DNA of 64,000 bases from Prado023 sp963798745. GTDB taxonomy: Bacteria > Actinomycetota > Actinomycetes > S36-B12 > CAIYMF01. Both the position numbers and the translations under genes were made by a program. Shown here in pieces: positions 1 to 8,900 of the stretch. The stretch spans positions 390,710 through 454,709 of the forward strand of contig CAWCUF010000002.1 of the NCBI GenBank assembly GCA_963798745.1. Reading direction: 5' to 3'. The number at the start of each line of letters is the position of its first letter. Position 1 is the stretch's first letter. The notes beneath the pieces were generated by a model. That model had not been told where the DNA came from. It ran no database searches and saw only the letters and a list, made by a program, of their open reading frames with translations.

Positions 1-329
1 GCATGTGCGCCGCCCAAGCCGTCGACTGCCTGCAGGTGGACGTCTCACGGTGCGGTGGGATCACCGAGTGGCTGCGGGTGGCGGCCGTGGCGGCGGCCCA
101 CCAGCTCGAGGTCTCCGGGCACTGCGCCCCGCACCTGCACGTGCACGTCGCGGCGGCCACCCCCAACCTGCGGCACCTCGAATGGTTCCATGACCACACC
201 CGCATCGAGGCGCGGCTCTTCGCCGGCACCTTGACGCCCGCGGGCGGCGTGCTGGTCCCCGACGACCACGCAGCGGGCAACGGGCTCACCCTGCGCCCCG
301 CCGAGGCAGACCCGTTCCGCGTGGGCTGA
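1..329 (+). CDS. enolase-superfamily dehydratase/racemase, 3' part
   Basis: The window opens inside this gene; about 108 C-terminal residues are visible and the start lies outside. The pieces DVSRCGGITEW, SGHCAPHLHVHV and HLEWFHDHTRIE match the C-terminal barrel of mandelate racemase/muconate lactonizing enzymes. In those enzymes the CGGIT strand and the following His-containing loop sit around the metal and the general base. The family abstracts a proton alpha to a carboxylate, as in sugar-acid dehydratases. The substrate cannot be told from this piece. An SDR gene follows on the same strand after 54 bases, which fits a sugar-acid catabolic cluster. Confidence 0.75.
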   Translation, partial: MCAAQAVDCLQVDVSRCGGITEWLRVAAVAAAHQLEVSGHCAPHLHVHVAAATPNLRHLEWFHDHTRIEARLFAGTLTPAGGVLVPDDHAAGNGLTLRPAEADPFRVG

Positions 330-383
330 CCGCGGGGCCCGACCAGCCCGGCGCACTGACCGGCACCAGCCGAGGAGGCACAG

Positions 384-1448
384 ATGATCGACCAGCAGAC
401 CTCAGCCCACACGCCGACAGCCGATCGGCCCCGCTCCGCCGAGGCGGTGGTCGTGACGGGGGCCAGCGGTGGCATCGGCCGCGCCGTGGCCCGCGCGTTC
501 GGTGAACGGGGTGCCAACGTCGCGCTGCTGGCTCGCGGGGAGACGGGTTTGCGGGCCGCCGCCCAGGAGGTCGAGAGTGCCGGTGGCCGGGCGCTGGTGC
601 TGCCGACCGATGTGGCTGATGCCGAGCAGGTCATGGCCAGTGCCCGGGCTGCCCAGGCCGAGTTCGGCCGGATCGACGTGTGGGTGAATGTGGCCTTCAC
701 CTCGGTGTTCGCGCCCTTCACCGAGATCAGCGCAGCGGAGTTCAAGCGGGTCACCGATGTCAGCTACCTGGGCTACGTGCACGGCACGATGGCCGCGCTG
801 GAGCTGATGCGTCCCGCGGACCGAGGCACGATCGTGCAGGTCGGCTCGGCGCTGGCGTACCGCGGGATTCCGCTGCAGAGCGCCTACTGCGGTGCCAAGC
901 ACGCCATCCAGGGCTTCCACGAGTCGTTGCGCTGCGAACTGCTGCACGAGGGCAGCGGCATCCAGGTGACGATGGTCCAGATGCCGGCCGTGAACACCCC
1001 GCAGTTCTCATGGGTGCTGTCCCGGTTGCCGCACCGGGCCCAGCCCGTCCCGCCGATCTACCAGCCCGAGGTGGCTGCCCGCGCGGTGCTGCACGCGGCC
1101 GATCATCCGGGCCGGCGTGAGTACTGGGTGGGGGCCAGCACGGTGGGCACGCTGGTCGCGAATGCGGTGGCACCGGGCCTGCTGGACCGCTACCTGGCGC
1201 GTACCGGGTTCGACTCCCAGCAGACCGACCAGCCCGACGACCACTCCCGGCCGGTCAACCTGTGGCAACCCGCCGACGGTGTGGCGGGTGAGGACTACGG
1301 GGCGCACGGCTCGTTCGACGACCGGGCGTTGGCGCGGTCAACCCAGCTCTGGGCCAGCCAGCACCACGGCCTGGTCGCCGCCGCGGTGGGTGTCGCCGCC
1401 TCGGTGGCATCGATCGGCGTCCTGGCTGCGCAACGTGCGCGTCGATGA
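384..1448 (+). CDS. SDR family oxidoreductase with C-terminal membrane helix
   Basis: A 354-residue short-chain dehydrogenase. The cofactor motif TGASGGIG is at residues 25-32, catalytic Ser near 155 (VGSALAY) and Tyr168-x3-Lys172 (YCGAK). The usual NNAG strand reads VNVAF, so only the first Asn is kept. The SDR core ends near residue 265. After it come about 90 extra residues that finish with a hydrophobic Ala/Val-rich segment (about 330-350), a likely C-terminal membrane anchor. The start is supported by GAGGAGG ten bases upstream. The stop overlaps the next start by four bases (ATGA). The substrate is unknown; the neighbouring enolase-type enzyme suggests sugar metabolism but does not prove it. 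Confidence 0.85.
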   Translation: MIDQQTSAHTPTADRPRSAEAVVVTGASGGIGRAVARAFGERGANVALLARGETGLRAAAQEVESAGGRALVLPTDVADAEQVMASARAAQAEFGRIDVWVNVAFTSVFAPFTEISAAEFKRVTDVSYLGYVHGTMAALELMRPADRGTIVQVGSALAYRGIPLQSAYCGAKHAIQGFHESLRCELLHEGSGIQVTMVQMPAVNTPQFSWVLSRLPHRAQPVPPIYQPEVAARAVLHAADHPGRREYWVGASTVGTLVANAVAPGLLDRYLARTGFDSQQTDQPDDHSRPVNLWQPADGVAGEDYGAHGSFDDRALARSTQLWASQHHGLVAAAVGVAASVASIGVLAAQRARR

Positions 1449-1822
1449 GCCGGTCTCTGTCGCCCCGGGTCGGCGCGCCCGCGCGCCAGCTCGCCTCGGC
1501 GCGACTCGGATGGGCAGCGGTGCTGCTCGCGGTGCCTGGGCCCCTCTATGAGTTCGCGGCCGGTCGGCGCGGCACGCCCACCGAGGTGGGGATCGTGCGA
1601 CTGCTGGGCCTGCGTGAGGTCGGCCAGGCGGCGATCACCGTGAATCGGCCGACGGCTGGGGTACTACGCGCCGGCGCGGCCGTCGACGCGTTGCACGCGC
1701 TGAGCATGGTCGCGCTCGCCCTGGGCTCCGCCGCGCACCGACGACCCGCCCTGGCGAGTGGCACTCTGGCAGCGGCCGCCAGCGCGAGTGGATTCGCGAT
1801 AGCGGCGGGGTCGCGGCCATGA
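1445..1822 (+). CDS. small hypothetical membrane protein
   Basis: A 125-residue protein translationally coupled to the SDR through an ATGA overlap. It has a hydrophobic stretch near residues 20-40, a conserved-looking GLREVGQAA centre, and Ala-rich hydrophobic segments at about 75-95 and 105-122, so three short membrane passes are plausible. I do not recognise the family. Its coupling to a membrane-anchored SDR suggests that the two act at the same membrane. Confidence 0.6.
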   Translation: MSRSLSPRVGAPARQLASARLGWAAVLLAVPGPLYEFAAGRRGTPTEVGIVRLLGLREVGQAAITVNRPTAGVLRAGAAVDALHALSMVALALGSAAHRRPALASGTLAAAASASGFAIAAGSRP

Positions 1823-1862
1823 GGACGTGGCCGATGGTCTGACACTCCCGGACGAGTCCCGC

Positions 1863-3089
1863 TCAGCCCGCGGTCTGCACCCAGGACTGCCCGGTCGCAC
1901 CCGCGATGAGGACCCCGGCGTCGTTGCTGAACAGGATGCCGGGCAGCGCGACCTCGCTGGCCAGCTCCGAACCGGTTCTGGCGTCCAGGACCACGCCGTC
2001 GGGTTCGGCGCCCGACACGGTTCCATAGAGCCAGTCGCGGTACGTGGTCGTCAGGGTCGGGACGTGCCGCGAGCCACTGGTGATCGACCAGAGCTGCTCG
2101 CCGGTGGCCAGGTCGTAGCCGGACATCGACTGGCCCCGGTCGCCCTCGTGGCAGGCGACCACGGTGGCCGCCAGGTGGCAGTCCAGGAGCTCCTCGGGCG
2201 CCTGCACAAGGTCGGTCGCCGCCGTCACCGCCCCGGTCGTAGGGTCCACCCAGAGCAGGCGATGGCCGTCGGCGCCGGCTTCGTCGATCAGGTAGGCGGT
2301 GTCGGTGCCTCCCAGGTAGGCGTGGTCGGTCGCTTCCTCGGCGAGGTCCCAGAGCAGCTCACCCGTGCGTGCGTCCAGCCCTGCCATGCCCACGGTCCAG
2401 TCCGCGGCCACAGTGCGGACCAGGACCACGCTCGGATCGGCGCCGTAGGCCTGGTCGTCGACGGTCCAGGCGATGGTGGCCGCAGGTAGGCGCAGCGCTG
2501 TGGTGGACGCTCCCACCTCGGGATCGGCCGAGAGGACGATCCGCGTTGAATCGGCGCTGAGGATCTGCGGTGGCACGGCCCAGGCCCCCACCTCCTGGTC
2601 CGGGGCCCCCACGAAGGCTGAGTCCAGCATCGCTCCGGTACCGGCGTCCAGGGTCATGAGCTGCACCCCGAGGACGTCGTCGCGCCCGTCCTGCCCGATC
2701 AGGGTTACCGAGCGGACTGCGTGCACGGTCGCCGCATCACCGCTGACTCCGACCGTCGGCAGCGCGTCCGAGGGTTCCAGCCCCACGGAGGGGAAGGCGG
2801 TCGACCAGGTCTGCGTCGCGCTGACCAGGTCGATCCGTTCCACCTGATCCGTACCGAATGATCGGTAGCCACTTGCGTCCACGATGTGCAGTTCCCCGGC
2901 GGGTTCGGCTCCGTGCCCGGGGATCGTGACCCCAGCTGCCAGTTCCTCGAGCAGCGGTGCGGCGGTCGGCGGCGACGTCGCCGGTGGTTGCGGCGAAGTC
3001 CCGTTCGTGCAGCCGGGCAGCAGGAGCGCCGCGAGGGTCACCCCGGCGGCGAGCAGCGCGATCCGACCCGCGGAGCTCCCATGTCTCAT
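1863..3089 (-). CDS. PQQ-like beta-propeller lipoprotein
   Basis: A 408-residue exported lipoprotein. The N-terminus has Arg, a hydrophobic run and the lipobox LLPGC (Cys about 27), followed by a Thr/Pro/Ser linker. The remainder is built of repeated blades with motifs such as LDARTGELLWDL, YDLATGEQLWSI and LDARTGSELAS, the signature of PQQ-like (quinoprotein ethanol dehydrogenase or BamB-like) propellers. Such proteins act as extracytoplasmic scaffolds; no enzymatic motif is seen. It is convergent with the SDR pair and divergent from the oxidoreductase gene, whose leaderless start lies only 36 bases away. Confidence 0.8.
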   Translation of the reverse strand: MRHGSSAGRIALLAAGVTLAALLLPGCTNGTSPQPPATSPPTAAPLLEELAAGVTIPGHGAEPAGELHIVDASGYRSFGTDQVERIDLVSATQTWSTAFPSVGLEPSDALPTVGVSGDAATVHAVRSVTLIGQDGRDDVLGVQLMTLDAGTGAMLDSAFVGAPDQEVGAWAVPPQILSADSTRIVLSADPEVGASTTALRLPAATIAWTVDDQAYGADPSVVLVRTVAADWTVGMAGLDARTGELLWDLAEEATDHAYLGGTDTAYLIDEAGADGHRLLWVDPTTGAVTAATDLVQAPEELLDCHLAATVVACHEGDRGQSMSGYDLATGEQLWSITSGSRHVPTLTTTYRDWLYGTVSGAEPDGVVLDARTGSELASEVALPGILFSNDAGVLIAGATGQSWVQTAG

Positions 3090-3112
3090 CCCACCGATGT
3101 TACGACCGCCGG

Positions 3113-3118
3113 TACGGT
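3113..3118 (+). promoter_or_regulatory. -10 box of a leaderless promoter
   Basis: TACGGT followed by six bases and ATG at 3125. This spacing places the transcription start at or next to the start codon, the actinobacterial leaderless arrangement. It decides the start of the downstream gene at 3125, since translation from further upstream would begin before the mRNA does. No clear -35 hexamer is visible. Confidence 0.5.
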
Positions 3119-3124
3119 GTGGCG

Positions 3125-4132
3125 ATGACCTCCCATGATGATCCGATCGACGCCCCTGAACTGCGCTGGGGGGTGCTGGGCCCAGGCGGGATCGCCGGCG
3201 TGTTCGCCGAGGCCGTGCACCGCTACACCCGTTCCAGGGTGGTCGCCGTCGGGTCCCGGTCGGCCGACCGCGCGCAGCAGTTCGGCACGGCCCACGGAGT
3301 GCCGGCGGTGCACGGCACCTACGTGGCGCTGGTCGAGGATCCCTCGGTGCAGGCGGTCTACGTCGCCTCGCCGCACTCCGAACATCGGGCGCACGCCCTG
3401 CTGGCGATCGCCGCGGGAAAGCACGTCCTGGTCGAGAAGGCGTTCACCCGCAACAGTCCTGAGGCCAGGGAGGTCCTCGATGCCGCCGAAGCGGCCGGTG
3501 TGTTCGTGATGGAAGCCATGTGGACCCGGTTCCTGCCGCACATGACCGCCCTGCACGACGTGCTGGCGCGCGGCGAGATCGGCGAACTGGTCGGAGTGAG
3601 CGCCGACCACGGCCAGAACATGCGGACGCTGCCCGACGTGCACCGGTTGCACAATCCCGTGCTGGCCGGGGGTGCCCTGCTCGATCTCGGCGTCTACCCG
3701 ATCTCCTTCGCCCACGACGTGCTCGGGGTGCCTGATCGGGTCCAGGCGCTCGGGTCGCGCACCCCGACCGGCGTGGACGGCCAGGTGAGCGTCACCCTGG
3801 GGTTCGGCGCGACGTCCCAGGCCTCGCTGCACACGACGCTGTGGGCCAAGACTCCGACCGTCGGGGTCGTGTTCGGGTCCGCGGGCCGGATCGAGATCGC
3901 CAGTGAGTTCTACCGACCCACCACCTTCGAGGTGGTCCGCGACGACGGCGATCGGTGGACCTTCGACGGCCGGGTCGAGGGCGGCTTCCAGTACCAGGCC
4001 GCTGAGGTCGCGCGCTGCGTGGCCGCCGGGCTGACCCGGAGCGAGCGGATGAGCGGGGCCAACACCCTCGAGGTGATGGCGACCATGGACGAGATCCGGC
4101 GTCAGATCGGCGTCAGCTACGCCGGGGAGTAG
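3125..4132 (+). CDS. Gfo/Idh/MocA family oxidoreductase
   Basis: A 335-residue NAD(P)-dependent oxidoreductase. The N-terminal Rossmann segment reads GVLGPGGIAG, the CASPHSEH-like loop appears as VASPHSEH, and the diagnostic lysine of the VEKAF motif is present near residue 100. The C-terminal alpha/beta domain continues to the stop, at normal length for the family. Members oxidise cyclic sugars, inositols or related polyols; the exact substrate is unknown. The adjacent SMP-30 lactonase on the opposite strand would hydrolyse a sugar lactone, the product expected from this kind of oxidation, so the two convergent genes may serve one pathway. Confidence 0.85.
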   Translation: MTSHDDPIDAPELRWGVLGPGGIAGVFAEAVHRYTRSRVVAVGSRSADRAQQFGTAHGVPAVHGTYVALVEDPSVQAVYVASPHSEHRAHALLAIAAGKHVLVEKAFTRNSPEAREVLDAAEAAGVFVMEAMWTRFLPHMTALHDVLARGEIGELVGVSADHGQNMRTLPDVHRLHNPVLAGGALLDLGVYPISFAHDVLGVPDRVQALGSRTPTGVDGQVSVTLGFGATSQASLHTTLWAKTPTVGVVFGSAGRIEIASEFYRPTTFEVVRDDGDRWTFDGRVEGGFQYQAAEVARCVAAGLTRSERMSGANTLEVMATMDEIRRQIGVSYAGE

Positions 4133-4154
4133 CGCCGATCGCCTCGCTGGCCGC

Positions 4155-5018
4155 TCAGCCGGCGAACGGCAGCGGGGGCAGGCCGGTGACCCCGGGCAGC
4201 GCCCGGAACACAGATCCGGCCTGCGGGTGCTCGGTGCTCGACAGGCCCTCGGCGGAGGTCGTGATGAACAACTCGTCGAGGTTCGCTCCGCCGAACGTGC
4301 ACGCAGTGGGCTGCGGGGTGGGCACGTCCAGCACGACCAGCAGTGGACCCGACGGGCTGTAGCAGCGCACGGCTCCGCCCCGGAACAGCGCGACCCAGAG
4401 GTTTCCGTCGCTGTCGATGGTCAGGCCGTCCGGGGTGCCCGCGCCGGATTCGATGTCCGCGACCACGCGCCTGGCGCCGAACGTGCCGGCCTGGGCGTCG
4501 AACTCCAGGGCGTCGATCCGTCGCGTGGGGGAGTCGATGTAGTACGCGGTGCGGCCATCGCGTGACCAGACCAGCCCGTTGGAGGTCGTGACGCCGGTCA
4601 GGACCGTGGTGATGGTGCCCTCGGGGTCCAGCCGGTAGACGCAGCCGGCGCCGGGGGTCTTGTCATAGGCCATGGTGCCGCAGTAGAAACGGCCCTGCGG
4701 GTCGCAACCGCCCTCGTTCATGCGCACGCTCGGGTCGGTGAAGGCGGTGTGCGTGCGCACAGCCGGCTCACCCAGGCTGTCGTGGACGGCGAACCCGCGC
4801 TCGGTGGCGACCACCCAGCCCGGATGGTCCCGGCGCGGGCGCAACGCGGCGGCCACGGTGCCCACGTGGGCACGGACGACGTTCCCGGTGCCCGGGTCAA
4901 CGTGCAGGACGTCGCCGGCGAGCATGTCGACCCAGTGCAGGGCACCGCTGCGGACGTCCCAGACCGGTCCCTCGCCGTGGTGCGCGATCGGCTCGGTGAA
5001 GGTCTCGACCGGGCTCAC
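4155..5018 (-). CDS. SMP-30/gluconolactonase-family protein
   Basis: A 287-residue six-bladed propeller lactonase. Visible family signatures are the metal-binding Glu in HHGEGPVW near the N-terminus, RMNEGGCDPQGRFYCGTM, TSNGLVWS with the metal Asn, and PDGLTIDSDGNLWVA carrying the metal Asp. All four regions needed for the divalent-metal site are intact. I chose the GTG at 5018 because the SMP-30 homology begins there. The only upstream ATG with a strong ribosome binding site (5059) is in another frame. It overlaps the GTG as GTGA, so translation is probably coupled to the short reading frame upstream. Hydrolysis of sugar lactones is the likely role. Confidence 0.8.
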   Translation of the reverse strand: MSPVETFTEPIAHHGEGPVWDVRSGALHWVDMLAGDVLHVDPGTGNVVRAHVGTVAAALRPRRDHPGWVVATERGFAVHDSLGEPAVRTHTAFTDPSVRMNEGGCDPQGRFYCGTMAYDKTPGAGCVYRLDPEGTITTVLTGVTTSNGLVWSRDGRTAYYIDSPTRRIDALEFDAQAGTFGARRVVADIESGAGTPDGLTIDSDGNLWVALFRGGAVRCYSPSGPLLVVLDVPTPQPTACTFGGANLDELFITTSAEGLSSTEHPQAGSVFRALPGVTGLPPLPFAG

Positions 5019-5059
5019 GGCGCGCAATCCTGGTGCGGGTCGGGGCGCTGCTCGGTCAT
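5015..5059 (-). CDS. 14-codon leader reading frame upstream of the lactonase
   Basis: ATG at 5059 has an excellent ribosome binding site (GAGGAGAGC directly before it) and encodes MTEQRPDPHQDCAP before a TGA that overlaps the lactonase GTG as GTGA. Either this is a real coupled leader peptide, or one base is missing or extra and these residues are the true N-terminus of the lactonase. The strong SD on such a short frame is the observation; its role is inference. Confidence 0.35.
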   Translation of the reverse strand: MTEQRPDPHQDCAP

Positions 5060-5083
5060 GGGCTCTCCTCGGGCGGGGCGGGA

Positions 5084-5462
5084 TGCGTGCGGTGCCTACC
5101 CTAGGCGGTGCCGGGTACGAGCAGACGCTGGCGCAGCGCGTCCTCAACCCACTGGGTCCGGGCGCCAGCTCATTCGAGGACATCTGGCTGCACCAGGGTC
5201 GGCATCGGGGCAAGCCAGTGGGTCCGTGGCACCTGGCCGCGCTCGCGGGCGCCGGCGGCCTGCGGGCACCGGCCGTCGAGCTGCTGAGCTACCTCGAGGC
5301 GGTCCGGGACGGAACCAGTCTGTTCGCCGAGGCGATCGCCGAGACGCTGCGACCACGCGTGGACAAGGGGCGGATCTGGTTGGGACTGGGCTGGTTCTGG
5401 CTCGGCGACGGCGCTCTGCTGCCCCACATCGGGGGCACCGGACGCGGATCGGGAGCGACCTG
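5084..5462 (+). pseudogene. remnant of a serine hydrolase (beta-lactamase fold), C-terminal part
   Basis: Reading from about 5084 gives VLNPLG, PWHLAALAGAGGLRAPA and LPHIGGTGRGSG. These match the C-terminal half of class C beta-lactamase-like serine hydrolases, where the HxGGTGG motif takes the place of KTG. The N-terminal half with the SxxK nucleophile and the YxN motif is absent, because the frame begins just after the divergent leader frame. The matching frame stops being meaningful at about 5460 and runs directly into a second gene fragment. It is a 5'-truncated remnant and not a functional enzyme. Confidence 0.55.
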
Positions 5463-5464
5463 GC

Positions 5465-5866
5465 GCGTGCGAGGAGTGGTCGGTCAAGGATCTCCTGGCT
5501 CATCTCGATGCGTGGCACGAACTGCTCCTGGGTTGGCAGGGCCGCCGGGTCCGCGGGGGAGAAGCCCGCGATCCCCGGGCCTGGCTACACCTGGGCCACG
5601 ACCCCCGCGCTCAATGCGGCGATCCAGGCGCGGTGTGCGCAGGACCCGTGGCTCGAGGTCGCGGATCGGCTCCGCGCCTCGCACGCGCACGTGCTGCAGG
5701 TCATCGACAGCTACGCCCCCGAGGACCTCTTCACCAAGCAGCGCTACGCCCTGACCGGCACGACCTCGGTGGGCAACTATGCCGTGTCGGCCACCTCGAG
5801 CCACTACGCCTGGGCCAGCAAGCTGATCCGCGCCTTTGCCAAGGGGTGCGCCGGCCCACCGGATCG
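5465..5866 (+). pseudogene. remnant of a ClbS/DfsB family four-helix protein
   Basis: Two frames together read as a ClbS/DfsB (DinB-like) protein. WSVKDLLAHLDAWHE comes in one frame (5474 onward). YTWATTPALNAAIQ, VLQVIDSY, LFTKQRYALTGTTS and NYAVSATSSHYAWA come in another frame (from about 5580). The crossing point is near 5555-5575. The N-terminal helix and start codon are missing. Family members have been linked to colibactin self-protection and stress, but this copy is broken by truncation and a frameshift. Confidence 0.6.
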
Positions 5867-5903
5867 AGCGACCCGCGAGCCGGGCCGGGAACAGCCCGGC
5901 ACG

Positions 5904-8900
5904 TCAGAGCGGGGTACCGCCCGTCGTGCCTACGAGCTTCTCGCGGAACTCCGGGGCGGACAGTCGCTCGACCTCGGCCTGCGCCGCTGCCACCCGGGCA
6001 GGCATGTCCAGCCGCTCGACGGGCTCGTCGTTGCCTGGGGTGGACACGAACAGCTCGATGGCGGCCAGCCCGGCGTCGGAGCGCGCACGGGCGGCGGCCT
6101 GCTTGGCATCCAGCCGGGCGGCGTACCAGTCCGAGCCCAGGATCGCCTCCCGGGTGAACAGCTCGCGGAACTCCGGCGAGCTGAGCGTCCAACCCTGCGC
6201 GGTGACCCCGTCGGCCATGATCTCCAGCAGCGCGCGCAGCGGGGGGATCGCCAGCGCGACAGTGCCGTCGTCGAAGTAGGCCCGCGCCACCCGCTCGTGC
6301 GTGGTCACGATGGTCGCCATCGACTCGGCGAACACCTCCACGTCCTGACGTTCCGGGCGCAGCATCTCGGGGGTCAGGACCACGTGCGGGTTCAGGAAGA
6401 TCCGACCGAGGTACTTGGTGGCGAACGTCTCGGTTATCCGGTAGCCCAACCGGCTGGCCGCGACGGTCCGCCCATCGTGCTGGAAGTCCGTGATCCGCTC
6501 CAACGAACCCTCGGCGATCAGGTGCGCGGCGTCGCGCTCCGCTGGGCTCATCCGTGCGAACAGCTCGGGGATGAGCATCGAGATGTCGTGGTCGACGCGG
6601 ACCTTGGGCCCGACGTACCCGGCGCACGACAGCCAGCCGTCGTAGCCGGTCAGCGCGTAGGACAGCAGCGAGGAGTTGAGGTCCAGAACCGCCGGCATCG
6701 CGTTGAACGGGCCCTTGGTCAGCGCGCCCTCCGAACCCGCCCCGGTCGTGGACGGCGACTTGCCGGTCATCGAGGAGATGAACTCCATGAACAGCTCGGG
6801 CAGTTCCAGGTAGTGCAGCGGGTTGAACGTGCACAACGGCGGCACCGCCCCGTCCGGTGGGTTGTTGCGTCGACCGGCCGCAACCACGTCGATCGGCTGG
6901 AGCAGCGGGGCATCCGCGCTCACCCCGCGGGCCAACCGGGCCGACAGGGCAGCCACCGCGGTGTCGCGCGGGTGCGCCCGGTCGGGGCGCTGCTGCAGGT
7001 AGCGGGGGTTCTTCGAGGGCTTGCCGTCGACGATCCGCGGGTTGGCCGAGCTGACGAAGAACTCGGGGCTGGCGCCCTGCTGCGCGTCGGCCACCTGCCG
7101 GATCAGGTCGGCCATCGGGGCGGTGAACCTGCTGAACGCCACCGCGTCGTCGCGCATCGCGATCGCGTCGTCGCGGGTGAGCGGCGCGAAGTTGGAGATG
7201 AACGTCCCCGGTGTGGCGAGGTCGCGCTCGGCCTGCTTGTCGTAGCCCCGGTGGATCGCGTCGTCGGGGCGCTGGAACAGCAGGTTCTCGCAGTTCTCCA
7301 CGAGCTTGTAGGACCGGTTCGGATCCCGGCCCAGGACGTGCCCGGGCACGACGGTCGTGGCTGTGATGTCGTCCTGGGTCTGGACCTTCACCGCCGGGGC
7401 GAAGTCGTGGCGCAGGCCGAACAGCCGCCACGACCCGTCGGTGTTGAAGCCGACCCGCAACATGTTGACCGTGATCTTCTGGCCGTCCAGACGCAATGAG
7501 TTGCCCGGTCGCCCGTCGATGACGACCACGCTGAAGTGGCTGCGCCAGTCCTGGCCCCACTCGGGCCGGTAGGAGCGCTTGACGACGTAGACCAGTTCCT
7601 TGACGTGGGCGGGGATCTCGGCCAGCCATTCGCTGTACTTCTCCGAATACGCCGCGGACGGGGTCAGCAGCTTGATCACCGAGCCGATCGAGCGGTCCTC
7701 GGACAGGATCGGCCGGTGGTCGCGGCCGTTGCGCGCCGGATCGGCGTACCGGTCGGCGAAGTCGCCGGCCAGGATCGCGTCGACGGCGTCCATGTCGGCG
7801 TCGAAGTCGGCCACGTACGCCGAGCTGAAGATGAAGGCGTCGGTGATCGCCTTGGAGATCTCGGACTTGCCCCCACCGGACACGGTCGCCGGCTTGTGGC
7901 AGGAGGTCGGATCGGCCATCGTGCCCACGAGGTGCCAGGCCGTCGGGTCGTCGGGCTGGGCGACCATCGTGACGCGGTAGCCGTGCGGGCTCAGGTAGGC
8001 CTTGTCCGCGCGCAGCGGGATGTTGGCGCGCTGGCCGTCCGGGCCGGTCCAGGACACCGACATGGTGCGCATCGAGTAGTGCGCGCCGGCGGGCACCAGC
8101 ACGATGTGCGGCTGCTCGGTGTCCAGGGCGTGTCCCTGCGGCTGGGCGGTGAATCGGTGCGGGTCGCGGGCCACGACGTCGGCGAGGGTCACCGGGCTGG
8201 CGTCCGCCTCGAGGCTCAGGGTCTCGAGGAACTCCTGGCCGAGGTTGTAGCTGGCGAAGACCAGCGCCCCACCGGCGTGCTCCTCCTCGGCGTTGCCGAA
8301 CAGGTTGGCCGAGTAGGAGATCTGGGTCTTGACCTCCTTCTTGCAGTAGCCGAAGTAGTTGTCCGCTATCACCGTGACGATGACCCCGCGGGCGTCCCGG
8401 GCGCAGACCTTGAACGCCTGCCCGTTGTTGTACAGCTCGTCCTCGGTCTGCCAGCAGACCCCGTCACGGCGCTCGCGCTCGGTGGCGTCGTCCACGTGCG
8501 GCAGGCCGAGCTCCTTCTTGGTCACGCGGGTAAGGTGCGGGGCGAGGATGACGCAGCCGGTGTGCCCGGTCCAGGTCTCGGGGGCCAGCGAGGCGTCGTT
8601 CTCGGGCAGGTAGGGATCGCCGGCGTTGCCGAAGATGCCCTCCACGAAGTCGAGGTTGGCCACCAGCCCGCCGGGGACTATGAACCGGGTCTCCATCCGC
8701 TTGGCGCGCACGTAGCCCGGCACCTCGGGGGAGACCAGCGGGCGCAGCTGCAGCGAGACGAAGCACGCGGCGGGCTCCGGCTGGTTGGCCGTGTAGGGCA
8801 GCACCTTGTCGACCTCGGGGGCTTCGAAGGCCAGTGCCAGCAGACGCGCGTAGGCCAACTTGGGGACCGCGATCTTGTCGTCGGGGATGGGGAGCCCGCC

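Noticed and set aside
2957..3124. N-terminal extension of the Gfo/Idh/MocA protein.
   Set aside because: The extension is Arg/Ser-rich, antisense to the lipoprotein start, and precedes the leaderless promoter.
5731..7629. Very long open frames antisense or shifted inside the PEPCK-like gene (up to 900 codons).
   Set aside because: They are a by-product of extreme third-position GC; they show Arg/Pro/Ala-rich translations without family resemblance, while the 1131-residue frame is conserved.
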